Positions 21,968-36,900 of a stretch of DNA of 64,000 bases are shown here, in pieces. The stretch is from Liolophura sinensis (Eukaryota; Mollusca; Polyplacophora; Chitonida; Chitonidae), in contig NC_088303.1 in NCBI RefSeq assembly GCF_032854445.1, positions 20,155,501-20,219,500 of the forward strand, read 5' to 3'. How positions within the stretch are numbered: position 1 is the stretch's first letter; each line of letters opens with the position of its first letter. The translations under genes and the position numbers were made by a program. Under the pieces are notes generated by a model, which ran no database searches, was not told the origin of the DNA, and saw only the letters and a list, made by a program, of their open reading frames with translations.

Positions 21968-24900
21968 CTGGATAATGTATTACCATTAAAACAAAGAAAT
22001 GAGTCTTTAATCACGTGGTTGATTTTCTTGAAAGTTTCTACATCATTACGCATATGTAATATACGTAATGATATTATCCAACAAGTAAAAAGCTCTGTTG
22101 AAATTAGTATCTCAATCACACCTACAGTATAGATGGCGTGTACATGTATTTGCCTTTGCATTTATTGGTAGAAGAATTTGATTTATTTATTTGATTTATG
22201 TTTTACGCCGTACTCAAAAATATTTCACTTATGCAACAACGGCCAGCATTTTGGTGGGAGGAAACCGGGCAGAGCCCGGATGAAAAACCCACGATCATCC
22301 GTAGATTGCTGACAAACCTTCCCACTTATAGCCGGAGAGGAAAGTCAGCATGAGCTGGACTTGAAGTCTCAGCGACCGCATTGGTCAGAGGCCTCTGGGT
22401 CATTACGCTGCTCTAGCGCGCTAAACCAACTGAGCCACGGAGGCCCCTTAGAAGAATTTGACGTGCAACAGATTGACCATATGTAACCAATGTGTGGGAC
22501 ATTCGGTTGACTTATTTGCAACAATACCAACTGATTGTTCTTGATTCACAGTTCGGAAAGGTATATTCAGCGCATTTACATATATGAGCAAACCCATGCA
22601 TATCTGTCTTCAATATATATATACCTAACATGAGCCGTTTGACTTAGAAAAGATAACATCAGCCATTTTACGTAACATATTTTGCTCTGGGAAGTTTCAA
22701 ATTTGTACGCTTACTAAATTACACGTGTCAAAAGATATATTCATGTTTGTTTTGCAATATCTTTTATACTGCATTATTAAAATTAACTGATGTCAAGTGG
22801 TGATAGGAAAGGGTTTCCAATCAGTCGAGGAATAGAATGACTTTCCTCAGAACGCGTGCCCTTTTAAACACATTAAAAACTTTAAAAAGCATTATAATAC
22901 ACTGTTTCCTCACTGTAGAATAATGTACCAACTACAATTTGATTTCTGTCCTCTTCTGAGTTGGGCTTTTGAAGAACTTGCAATTTATGACTTATATCTC
23001 CAGTTGCTTGATGAATACGTATACCTATGAACGTATACCATGGACTTCGTCTAAACAGCCATGTTGAAATTACTTAAACTGGCTCTTGCTCGACTCGGGG
23101 GCCTCCGTGGCTCGGTTGGTTAGCACGTTAGCGCAGCATAATGACCCAGGAGTCACTCACCAATGCGGTTGCTGTGAGTTCAAGTCCTCTCCGGCCGTGC
23201 GTGGGAAGGTCTGTCAACAACCTGCGGATGGTCGTGGGTTTCCCTCGGGCTCTGCCCGGTTTCCACCCACCGTAATGCTGGCCGCCGTCGCATAAGTGAA
23301 ATATTCTTGAGTACGGCGTAAAACACCAATCAAATAAATAAATAAATAAATCTTGCTCGGCTCGAGTCGGCTACACTTGGTACTCTCCAGAAAAGATTAA
23401 TATGCGGATAATGTTTATTACTCCACGGAGATGTACATCGTTAATACGGTGATGGACAATGTTTTTGGGAGCCCCAGTCTTAATCATTATTTTAATGATC
23501 TTGGTCGGGCGACATGATGATGAATGAAGTACATTAGAACCATGCAGATAAACTTGTTGTTTTTTTTTCTTTTTTTTGGCGTACTTATTCCAAGACCTTA
23601 GCGTACTCTAGACCAGAACTGGCGAGATATATCGAGAGCGGTTAATTGTTGAATTAAGGGGAGCGTATCATTGCCAACCGATCTCAGAACTACAGCAAAC
23701 CAAACAACCCTTAAAAAACGTGCCATTTATATGGATAAGTACCCTTAACTTACAAGAAAGGTAATTTGGTGGGGCCCTAAGTTAAATCCACCTACACTGA
23801 TATGAAATGTTTAAGCATACGGTAAGCAAAGTTAATGAAACACGAGTTTGAAACTCCTTCTGTAACTGAAGCTCAAACTAAAGACATTTCAATCAGTATT
23901 CACAACAAGAAAATATGTATGTTAAACATGTTAAAGATTTCCCGGTTGATAGCTTGACATAATTATGAGAATTTAGGCGTTTAGATTCTTTAGAATCGTT
24001 TATCTGATGATGATGAAAATGTTTCTTTTGATGAACGAATGATTTTGCTAATCACAACTCAATGGTGACATTTATCATTGGATGAAATAACATATATGAA
24101 TGGAACCGATAAAGTATATTATATCAGTCATTTTGCAGTCTAAGATCTTTTGGTGAGCAGTCTTACCAGTTTTCCTCCCATCAGTCGAGCTGGAGTGGGA
24201 ACCCTCCTTATTGTGCCGCCCCTCTATTTTTCCGCGGCTATGCGGCTGAGCGTGAGGACAGTTTGGGGCATCACAGCAGTGCTGATTCTTACTCTGTCTT
24301 GGGCCTTGGCCACGACTGGGGGGAAGGATGGCTGTAGGAAACACCTGGGCATCACATTTGTAACACGGACTACTATTTATTCGCTGACAAAAACCACTGC
24401 AAGAAATGAACATTTGATCATCACAGAGGTAGCCATCTACAAATTTGATATACAAACTGATGAAATAGCCTGCTGTGTTGGACCTTGTATTAACCATTGG
24501 CTTTCGCTAGAAACCTGACAAATGTACAAACTTAAAGTCACAGTGAAATCAATGAATGGTGGATTTGAAACTGCCTAGAATAAAGGTTTAGACGAACGAA
24601 TCAACAGGGTCTCCCATACTACCTGATTAGACAAACTAGCAATGATGAAGCTGGATCATTAAAGAATTAAATAGCAAATTCTTTTAAATGGTCACAGCAC
24701 TTTGATATGGCGCTTTTGTCTATGGCAAGCCGTTTCGTGATTTCTTCTCAAAATGTACATATGTATACACATGCCTTATCCCTGGTTAGCCATACCCTTA
24801 ACCAAATAGTTTTAGTGCTTCAGCCATGCACAGTCGCTCAGACGTGTATTTTGTGGTGTGACTTTGGTTTTATTTATTTGATTTATTTGATTGGTGTTTT

Positions 24901-27900
24901 ACGCCGTACTCAAGAATATTTCACTTCGCAGTCTGCTGGAAGACCTTCCGACGTACGGCCGGACTTTGGGTTAAGAAAGAAACGATTTCATGCCGTGATA
25001 TAACATAGTATGTATCACATTGTTGACGGAAAGAGTATGTTCCCTTTTGACTGCAAGGCCACACCAAAGCAAGAAATTGCTTAACTCTATCTCAAATTCT
25101 CCACCTGTCAAAGCTCTTTTAAGGAAAAGACCTTCAAACTTTGAAATAACCACTAAATAGACCACTTAAAACTATGCATTAATATACTTTCATTTATATA
25201 TTTAGATTTTAGTGAAAAGAGTGAAAGACGTTCAAACATTTGAATTTTAAGGTTCCTACTATCAAAGTGTAGGAACTCTGACCTCACAAGAAGTTTTTCC
25301 AACTCTAATCACGACAATCACATTTCACATTTCGCGTATGTTTCGCGACTTGTATCGAAATCGATCGAATCCCAGTTCTGTCGATGTTGACAAAAATGGA
25401 CATATGCTGTCCAGGCTTTCCTTTCCCATGCAGAAAGGCGGTTCTAAGGGCACATTAAAACAGCATTAGTTTTGCTGTCCACAATACAATCCGAACCGGA
25501 ATCCACTTTCACGCCAGTTTATATTCCAAAATACCTAATACTCCTTTCTTTTTCTCACAGCATTGTCCTGGCCAACGGAATATTGTCTCATGCAGGACAT
25601 TATTTTAACTGTAATTGTAATTCTTTATTTGTTTATTGAGGATTTCCCACAGCTCTATAGACACGAGGGGATCTCCTCAACAATAAAATCAACGTATATT
25701 CATAAAATAACATAGACAACAAAGAGAACAAATGACGTGTACATGTACAGAATAAGGTGATGGGAACAAAGAAAAATCAAAATCAAATCATATTACTGCT
25801 GGGCTTGGATGGTGAATCTATTGGACTTGATTATAATATTATGTACAGATTTTAAGATCAATTGATTATTATTCACGCTTAGTTCAGGTGAACCAAATAA
25901 GAGTATGGTACAAATGTGTTCAGAACAACTAGTCAAAAATACAGAAGGGTGAACTCCAGGAGATATAATTCTAAAGAAACTTTTTAGCATGTGCTTTCTA
26001 TGAGTGACATAGGCAGGCTAGTCAAGGAAATAATGAGATGCATTTTCACATTTATGTTTACATTCACTACATGACTGATCGTCGATAATGTTATATTTAA
26101 AGAGGTCACCGTGAAGATCGCTCAGTCCCATTCTCATTCTACAGAGCACAATAGAGGGAAAGGTGTCAAATGAACTATACACAGATGTTAGATCACGGAA
26201 GAGAAAAGAAAATCTGAGTTCGGCATTTAAATGATCGAAAGTGGTGTATATTTCTGTGATTGTAGGCATTTGTTTCGCTGTTATACCTTTGAGTTAGTAA
26301 GGTCTTTAGGTATGGAGGAGAGAGCCCATTGATGATTTTATGAAAAAACAGAATGCACTTGGATCTACGCCGACTGTATAAAGGTTCAAATTTACGTTCA
26401 TTTAAAAAAGATTTATATGAAGTTCGACGTAATCCCGCTGTACATAACAATGCTGCTCGGCGTTGGACATTTTCCAATGAGCTTGATATTCAAACGCTGC
26501 AGTTGTCAAATAGAAAATCTCCATATTCAATACAAGACCGTATCAAGCCAAAAGTACAGTGTGATCATACACTTTCTAGTAAGTGTTCGCCTGGCCCGAC
26601 TAATCATACTCAATTTCATATTACTTTTCTTAACTATAGCTCTTACATGCTCAGTCCATTTACTTTCACTATTTTCAGACATACGGAAAAAGATATTTCC
26701 GTCGCATGACCACACACTCTGCGGATTGCCTTGCCTTTTCAAGCTAGGCAAGGCCAAACGACGCTTTGTCAGATCTTCATTCACAAAAATAGATGAAAGA
26801 GCAGGAGTATTTCGAAACACTTTCGTGCAGATATTTTAGCCAACAGATTTAACATTGTTTTAACCATCGAAACCAAAGAACATTAGAACATTCTGTTAGG
26901 TATCAGAACATAGCCTTAGAAATGTACATCACTTATGCACTACACCGAGTAAGCTATCGGGACAGTGCCTTAACCATTATAATATTGTGTTATCCGAGGA
27001 TCAGATCATTATCCTAACCACCACAACATTGTCTTATCACCATAACAGTCATTACAATGTTGCCTTACTCTTAACCAAAACATTGTCTCATTCATGGAAT
27101 TTCAGAACATGGCTCAACCTAAAAGCCGGTCTAAGCTCTGGTCTGTCGGTCTGGGATCCGGTCTGGACATTGAGGTAAACGGCAATGAGAATAGACTCAA
27201 AACCGATATAGATCGAATGCTACTGATTTTCTCTATTCAGTGCTGTATAATATGTCACATCGGAGAACATCTGAACATTGCTTTAGCCATCTGCATACTA
27301 TTCAAATCATCACAATGTTGTCTTATTCATGAGATCATTGCTCCAGACACAATATCATTGTCTTATCCATCGGAAAAATTGCCTTCGCCATCAGAACATG
27401 GTCTTAGCCATAAGAACATTGTCTTAGCCATCATGCGATCAGAACATTGTCTTAGCCATAAGTACATTGTAATAGCCATAAGAACATTGTCTTCCGCATC
27501 AATCAGAACAGAGGTTAACTATCAGAACTTAGCCATAAGAACATTGTCTTAGCCACAAGGACATTGTCTTTGCCGTCGATCAGAAGACTGTCTTAGTCAT
27601 AAAACATTGTCTTCACCATCAATCAGAACACCGTTTTAACTATCGAAACTTTGTTTTAGCCATCATATATTTAGAACTTTGTCTTAGACATACGAACAAT
27701 GTCTTAGTCATCCTACGATCAGAACATTGTCTTAGCCACAAGACCATTGCCTTAGATATAAGAACATTGTCTTTGCTGTCGATAAGAACACTGTTTTTGC
27801 CCTCAGAATGTTTTCTTTAAATATTGTGTTAGCCATCAAACGATCAGAACATAGCCATAAGAACGTTGCCTTAGTCATAAAAACATTCTCTTAGCCCTCA

Positions 27901-30900
27901 TACAGTTATCTTAAAATATTTTCTCAGCCATAATACCATCAGAACATTGTCTTAGCCACAAGAACATGGTTTTAGCCATCATGCGATGAGAACATTACCA
28001 TAAGAATATTGTCTCAGCCTTCATACGATAAGAGCATTGTATCAGCCGTCAGAACATTAAGAACAGAAATGTTTTACGTGAAGCTACGTCCACAGTCACA
28101 ACGGAATCTAGCTACCCCCCATTCGTACTCCGTCGGCACAGGATCATACCTCTCTTCGCACGTTTTGCACTTCGATACCTGTTGAAAAGGTGAAAATAAC
28201 CGAGTTTAAACTTGCTAGACTTAAAAGCGTGGTTACCAATTGCTGGCATTTAACGTGTGTAAAGAGACACACGAGAGAAACATCATCAAGTCGTCCAATA
28301 TCTTTTCCTATAAGCCGGACAGCTATTTTTAAATATGTAAAAAATTTATTTGTCGTTAAACAACAAACAAGGAAATTAAACACTTCCGTCATAGGCCTAA
28401 ATGTACATTAAATAATGCTCACGGGACTGACATTTTCTACACATGATGATCGTTCAGCATACCTACTCCTTAGTTCACTGATACTGACCGGTTTTCGGTT
28501 AGACACCCTATCCCACCAAACTTTGTCGCAGCCCTCACAGGCAAACTGACGAAGAGAGCGTGGAATCTGTACTTCTTGGATGCTTGAAATCTTCGCCTCC
28601 TCACTTCGGGGTAGAGAAATCTGAGAGAAACAAATTAGTGTTGGAAGTCAAAGAAAGCTGGCTAAGTAAATCTGGTGTTCACATTTCTTTGAACAGCTAC
28701 GAAGGCAATGAATACTTTACAAGCTCAGTTTGAACAGTGCTCAGTACCTGCATAAATTTACACGCGATGGCCATCCAATGCTAACATGGCCTCCTTCTTT
28801 GTCAAATGTCTGAGTATCATTACATACTGCCTTGATAATAATTAATTCATGCACTAACTCGCTTATGTGATGTCCTGAGTCTTGTTACATTGTAGCCACT
28901 TTAAGAAACACTAGCTGTTTCTAAACATTTCCAATGACTGCTCTTGTTCCGCACTCCATAAATTTTGTTTGAGGGGGTATATAATTTATAAAAGAACAAT
29001 GGATACCGGTATGGTGATAAATTAAGACCACCTACGTTATATCCGGATGCTTACTGCTCAATGCAAAGACGGCAGGGTAAATTTCCTGTGTGGATTTCTC
29101 CCATCTTGTAATACTAAACAAACAGCTTTAATTCTTTCCGTACACATTTTCTAAAACCCCACGGAAACGTATTGTTGCCACTTACTGTTACTTGCGTATG
29201 TGATTGTAAAGTCCTACTTAACCCATACCAAGTTCCACGTACATTTTAGCTAATTGTAAGTCCTACACACTAAGTTCAATGTACATTGTAGCTGATTGTA
29301 ACTCCACCAGAGCCCACACCAAGTTCAATGTACACTGTAGCTGATTGTAACTCCTACATAATCCATACCAATTTCCACGTACATTCTAGCTGATTGTAAC
29401 TTCTACATAACCCATACCAAGTTCCGCATACACTGTAGCTGATTGTAACTCCTACATAACCCATACCAAGTTACACGTACATTCTACCTGATTGGAACTC
29501 CTACAAAACCCATACCAAGTTTCAACGCACATTGTAGCTGATTGTGACTCCTCCATAACCCATACCAAGTTCCACGTACATTCCAGATGACTGTAACTCC
29601 TACATAACCCATACCAAGTTCCACGTACATTGTAGCTGATTGTAACTCCTACATTACCCTTACCAAGTTCCACTTACATTCTAGTTGATTGTAGCTCCTA
29701 CATAACCCATACCAAGTTCCACGTACACTGTAGCTGATTGTAACCGCTACATAGCCCATACCAAGTTTCACATACACTGTAGCTGATTGTAACTCCTACA
29801 TAACCCATACCACGTTCCACGTACACTGTAGCTGATTGTAACTTCTACAGAAACCATACCAAGTTCCATGTACACTGTAGCTGATTGTAACCGCTGCATT
29901 ACCCATATCAAGTTCCACGTACATTCTAGCTGATTGTAACTCCTACATTACCCATACCAAGTTCAACGTACATTGTAGCTGATTGTAACTCCTCCATAAC
30001 CCATACCAAGTTCCACGTACATTCTAGCTGACTGTAACTCCTCCATAACCCATACCAAGTTCCACGTACATTCTAGCTGATTGTAACTCCTACATTACCC
30101 ATACCAAGTTCCACGTACATTCTAGCTGATTGTAACTCCTACATAACCAATACCAAGTTCCACGAACACAGTAGCTGATTGTAACCGCTACCTAGCCCAT
30201 ACCAAGTTCCACATACACTGTAGCTGATTGTAACTCCTACATAACCCATACCACGTTCCACGTACACTATAGCTGATTGTAACTCCTACAGAAACCATAC
30301 CAAGTTCCATGTACACTGTAGCTGATTGTAACCGCTACATTACCCATACCAAGTTCCACGTACATTCTAGCTGACTGTAACTCCTACATAACCCACACCA
30401 AGTTCCGCGTACACTGTAGCTGATTGTAACTCCTACATAACCCATACCAAGTTCCACGTACATTCTAGCTGACTGTAACTCCTACATAACCCATACCAAG
30501 TTACACGTACATTCTAGCTGACTGTAACTCCTCCATAGCCCATACCAAGTTCCACGTACATTCTAGCTGATTGTAACTCCTACATAACCCATACCAAGTT
30601 ACACGTACATTGTAGCTGACTGTAACTCCTACATTACCCATACCAAGTTCCACGTACATTCTAGCTGACTGTATCTCCTACATAACCCACACCAAGTTCC
30701 ACGTACACTGTAGCTGATTGTAACTCCTATATTACCCATACCAAGTTCCACGTACCATTGTAGCTGATTGTAACTCCTACATTACCCATACCAAGTTCCC
30801 CGTACATTGTAGCTGATTGTAACTCCTACATAACCCATACCAAGCTCCACGAACATTCTAGCTGATTGTAACTTCTACATTACCCTTACCAAGTTATTAC

Positions 30901-33900
30901 GTACACTGTAGCTGATTGTAACTCCTCCATAACACATACCAAGTTCCACGTACATTGTAGCTTATTGTAACTCCTACATAATCCATACCAAGTTCCGCGT
31001 ACACTGTAGTTGATTGTAACCGCTACATACCCATACCAAGTTCCCACGTACACTGTAGCTGATTGTAACTCCTACAGAAATCATACCAAGTTCCATGTAC
31101 ATTCTAGCTGATTGTAACCGCTGCATTACCCATACCAAGTTCCACGTACATTGTAGCTGATTGTAACTCCTACATAACCCACACCAAGTTCCACATACAC
31201 TGTAGCTGATTGTAACTCCTACATTATTCATACCAAGTTCCACGTACACTGTAGCTGATTGTAGCCGCTACATAGCCCATACCAAGTTCCACATACACAT
31301 ACTGATTGTAACTTTTACATTACCCATATTAAGTTCCACGTACATTCTAGCTGATTGTAACTCCTCCACAACCCATACTGAGTTCAAAGTAAATTGTAGC
31401 TGATTGTAACCGCTACATAGCCCATACCAAGTTCCACATACACTGTAGCTGATTGTAACTCCTACATAACCCATACCACGTTCACGTACACTGTAGCTGA
31501 TTATAACTCAGGGTTCATACACTCATTCACAGATGAAATTCCAGGAGTTTTCCAGGTGTGTCACAGTAATTTTCCAGGAGTGATAATTGTTCACTTTGGC
31601 CGAAGTCAAACCAAACCACATTTCAGTTAGTTGTCCGGAGTTATGCCTTCATCATCAAAAGGACTTCCACAGACCAGTTCAGTTTAAGAATGAAGGATTG
31701 TGAAATTCACTTATATAACAAAACACTGCTGTGCATAGAACAGTTTAGGGAGATTAACCCCTTATAAATTGGAGGTAAAAAATGATATTTAACTTCAACA
31801 CTATTTGACCTGTCAGTCAAACACCAAATTACATTCTTTCAAGAAATCATTGCCTATCATTCCCTTCTCATTTGCACAATAATACTATGTAAGGGGAAGG
31901 CAGTAATGCCCCTGCATGGTAAACATATGTATGGTTTGACAACACATACCTTTTCCTACCACCATTTCAAAAGAGGTGGATCTCCCTAACCTGTTGAATG
32001 ATGTCACATTTCACAGAGCTCTCCAACCCAACCAATGCGCAAGTCTGAATTCTTAAACTGAACCGTCTATTCTAAAACTTATAACAGCCAGGACCAATCC
32101 AGGCATCAAAACGTTTTTTGTGATCCCAGATCACAAAATTATAAACTGTGAAATTTTGATATCTACATTTGAATTTGAAGTCAAGTAGTGATAGTATATT
32201 TAACTGCCCTGCTGTTTAGTATTTTCACAAGGGAGACAATCTCACAAGTTTATGATACTTTATTCATGCAACAATATTGTTTTGCATCATAAAAAGTAGG
32301 AGTACATGACAGAGACAGTCAAACTGATTTCCCTGATCATGACAAGATGTCCAACAGCAGTCACTTTTTTAACTCTTGCAGTCTCTCATCCAAGGTAGAA
32401 GCAATGGTGGCAAGTTCTCGTTTCTTCTGCTTCGCTGTTCTTCGCAAACTGTTGGACTTTCTAACAAAGTCCAACTGCCCTGTCTCTTCTGCTTTTTCTG
32501 CAAATTTAACTGCAGATTGTGTCAAGGATTCAATGTCTCTTTCAATGCGCTTACGCTTTGTTTTCAGTTCATCTATTGTGTCCAGAACATGCTTTCTTTA
32601 GGCAAGTTTTCTGCATTAAGTTTCTCTTCCCTCTTGGAATCTAAGTACAAGGAATACTTCTGTCTAGTCAGAAGAACAGTACGTCAACATTTCCTTTGTT
32701 ACTTCAATGTTTTTCAATCCGCCGATTCCCTTGAGGTGATCACACACAAGTCGTTCAAGATACAACAGTTTGTTCAATCATGTTTTCTGTTTCAATCTGT
32801 CGGTTCACTGAGAAGCCTCTTTCGACCGTCGCTTGTCCATGCGACAGGAGAAGAAGGTTTTTCATAACAATTCACAAAGGTGCCATTCGCTGATTTAGGG
32901 CAACAGATTCAAACATCAGGGCATCTAGTCTACTCTCAGGTTTATGTGGGTCAAAGTTGGAAAATGTTGACATGTTACCAATAACAGTTGTTTCCAGAAA
33001 ATTCTTCAAACTGTAGGAGTACATTGTCGCATGCAGATGCTCCTCCACGCATTTGGTTGGCGTCCAGTAATGTGGCCAACAGTTTTTTCATGTTAGTGAT
33101 GCACACGGTTTTGTTTGTTGCCATTTGTCTTGGGTCCAAACAAGAAATTTGCAAAGTAAAGAGGTATTTAAGAGGAGATTTTTCAAGGAGCTTGCTAACA
33201 AGTTTGATAAGAAACCCTTTGCATTGCATGCGTAGCTCAAGGATCTCTCTGTCACTAACTTTAGGCCAGAGGAAGAGCTCTTGATTTTCTTGAGCTCCTT
33301 TTCTGCCGCAAACCCGAGATCAACATCAGTGTAGCTCTTGTGAAGATCTTTGTCTTCAAGATTGACCTTAACAAGTTTGTTTACCGTGCTTATGTCCACA
33401 TCTTCTTTGAGGAACCTTTTCATTAAAGATCGTATCAGACGAAACAAATCCTCAGCCAGGAATGGTAGCATTGGTTTGTCAGTTTGGTATTGTGTCAAAA
33501 ATAGCTGAATAGTTTTGGCAATAGACAAAAATGACAAAAGTTTTACAACAATAATCTTGTCTTTGGTTGCATCTGATACAGTCTTGTATGAAACTGTCTT
33601 TGGGTTGTCACAATGTCCTTTATTAACCTGTTTCACATACTTCTGAATGTTAAGCCATATGGAGAGTGCTCGTTCAACCACAGGAACATTCTCCACCCAT
33701 CTGTGGGGGCAAAATTTCATTGGGAAAGTGGTTGATTCTGTACATTTAATGAAATCTTCCCTTCGTGCAGGCGTGTCCTTGAATAACGTGTAAAGGCCTC
33801 TCAACACATCCTGAATCTGCCAACCAGATGCACTTGCACCATCCTCAAATGCTCCATGTACGATATGAAGCCCACAGCTCCCAACATTCAGAAGAAAGTG

Positions 33901-36900
33901 GTCATAAGTGGAAGAGATCTTGGTTTGGAACATGCGATGAAATTTCCTGTTGACGGAAGGTCCATCCATGGACAGCTGTAGAAGTCTTCTCATATTGAGC
34001 CCGTCCGTGCCAGTTTCAAAGTGTTCGATCATGTCCTCAGCTGTGGCATGTCCCATGAATAGAGAGGTGAAGTAATGGGTGCCAACCTGAAAAGAGAAAA
34101 GGATTAAACTTAAATAAATCATCATATATCAAAAGATTTATTTTCCTAGCATGATGAGCAACACATGCAAGGCTAGCACCAAATACTAAAGCTGTCCCAT
34201 GTGCTCAAACAATGATAATGTAACTGGTTCAATTGTGTTAATACATTTAATTAAAAATACACATGCAAAGCGAGGCAAAAGTCAGCTTTTATTTTCTTTC
34301 TTGATTTTGAGCCATTGATAGTTAATATCTTATTTTTCATGACCTGTTCAACAAAAAACAAATAAGCTAGATACGATTATTATTGAGTATTAATCATGAA
34401 TTTTGGCCTAAAATACATATAAACTTAGAGAAAAGGAAATTATAAAAATTCTAGAATAATGACAAAATCCTCCATGTATTTTAATTATTTAGCTAAAGTG
34501 AAGTTGGCGGATCTATTCCCCAATTTGGACCGTGGGAATCACAGCCGTCCAATGAAGAAGCAGCTTTTCAATATGTACTTAAAGAGAAGCAGCTCTTCCG
34601 GTGACGTCAAGGATCAGTCGATCCATAAACTTTACAAATCCCAATTATTTTAACAAAGATAAAAATACAGGAGATAGGGGCACGAGAAACAAGGGATATT
34701 AATTATCAATGGCCGTGTCAGATCTGTATTATGGCTGTTCTAAATATATGACAGCTCGACAGTCTGGCATAAAAGGGGAAAAGTCCCTGACAAGAGGCCT
34801 ACACTTCTGCAGGCTGGCTAGACGTAATGGTTAAAATGGCTCGCAATAAAAAAAAAATCAATTCTAGTACATGTACATACCAGTCCTTCATCCCAAATCC
34901 TGGCGTGTATGTCCATTTGCTTATTTCTAGTCACCTTGTTTAAACTTTCGTCGAAGAGGAGGACGTAACCGTCTGCGTCTGAGATTTTTTTTGACAGTCT
35001 GTGTTTCAGGTATGGCGCGATTCCGAATGTACATAAATACGCACATTTCCTCTCGCCACAAGCAAACTGTTTGGCTATATCAGAGTCTGGGAACATTTCT
35101 GCAAACAGGTGCTGGGTATCTGCACAGGATTTGAAGGAGTAATGAGATGCGATCACTTTTAGTGTCCACAATATTTCCGCGTGCAAACATTCCGACTTTG
35201 TTACAAAACTAGGCACGGAAGTCGAAGTTGGTCTACCGGTACTTGAGGCTGCAGAGGTCGTAGGGAGATCTTCACATGACTGTGCTGTTATTGTGGCAGT
35301 TGTGCGTTTAGGTTGAAAAAAGTCTCTAATGACAAATCCAGAAGATAATTCCTCGAGACGTTGTGGTGTTTCTGTCCCTTGGCATGACTGCGCAATGCTG
35401 GTTCTCCCATGTTTGATACGTCAATCGATTTAACGCAGATCTTGCATTTGGCGCTTAATTTGTTTCCTGGGTCCGACTCCAGCCATCTGGCGTACTCAGC
35501 CTGTTTCAGCCAACGTGGGTTGAATAAACATTTGCCTGGAGGCATGATGACAAATAGCCCGTGACCCACTTCAGTAATCAGAACAAAGAAACGGAGAAAT
35601 TTGGCGGGACCTCGAGACAGAAAGTAAAGCCAACTGTCGTTAAAAGTTAGAACGCTTTACGGTTTATATATAACATACGTTAATGTCGTAAAAATGCAAA
35701 GTTATCTCCCTTGCACAAACAGCGTTAGATTACCGACCGGCTAGTTTTTTTATATTTATCAGAATTTCAGGACTTTCCAGGAGTTTTTATTTAAATTCCA
35801 GGACTTTCAGGAGTTTCCAGGTCGGATTTTTTTTCAAGGAGTTTCCAGGACTTTCCAGAAGGCGTGCGAACCCTGTACATAACCCATACCAAGTTCCATG
35901 TACATTGTAGCTGATTGTAGCCGCTACATAGCCCATACCAAGTTCCACATACACTGTAGCTGATTGTAACTCCTACATAACCCATGCCACGTTCCACGTA
36001 CATTCTAGCTGACTGTAACTCCTACATAACCATACCACGTTCCACATACACTGTAGCTGATTGTAACTTCTACAGAAACCAATACCAAGTTCCATGTACA
36101 CTGTAGCTGATTGTGACCGCTACATTACCCATACCAAGTTCCACGTACATTGTAGCTGATTGTAACTCCCACAAAACCCATACCAACTTCCAGGTACATT
36201 CTAGCTGATTGTAACTTTTACATTACCCATATTAAGTTCCACGTACATTCTAGCTGATTGTAACTCCTCCACAACCCATACTAAGTTCAACGTACATTGT
36301 AGCAGATTGTAACTCCTACATAACCCATACCAAGTTCCACGTACATTGTAGCTGATTGTAACCGCTACATAGCCCATACCAAGTTCCACATACACTGTAG
36401 CTGATTGTAACTCCTACATAACCCATGCCACGTTCCACGTACACTGTAGCTGATTGTAACTTCTACAGAAACCATACCAAGTTCCATGTACACTGTAGCT
36501 GATTGTAACTCCTCCATAACCCATACCAAGTTACACGTACATTCTAGCTGACTGTAACTCCTCCATAACCCATACCAAGTTCCACGTACATTCTAGCTGA
36601 TTGTAACTTTTACATTACCCATATTAAGTTCCACGTACATTCTAGCTGATTGTAACTCCTACATTACCCATACCAAGTTCCACGTACATTCTAGCTGACT
36701 GTAACTCCTCCACAACCCAGACCAAGTTCCACGTACACAGTAGCTGATTGTAACCGCTACATAGCCCATACCAAGTTCCACATACATTGTAGCTGATTGT
36801 AACTCCTACATAACCCATGCCACGTTCCACGTACACTGTAGCTGATTGTAACTCCTACAGAAACCATACCAATTTCCACGTACACTGTAGCTGATTGTAA

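Larger units (their letters stand above)
31509..35875 (-). mobile_element. hAT-type DNA transposon
   Basis: A 4,367-bp element with ends CAGGGTTCATAC and (inverted) CAGGGTTCGCAC, and subterminal copies of TTCCAGGAGT at both sides. It splits the 49-bp minisatellite. No exact 8-bp target duplication is visible (flanks TTATAACT and TACATAAC). It encodes a damaged hAT transposase on the minus strand. Confidence 0.85.

Noticed and set aside
24150-24518. 122-codon plus-strand frame
   Set aside because: Antisense of SHFL-like exon 24167-24396, which has matching splice sites and family motifs.
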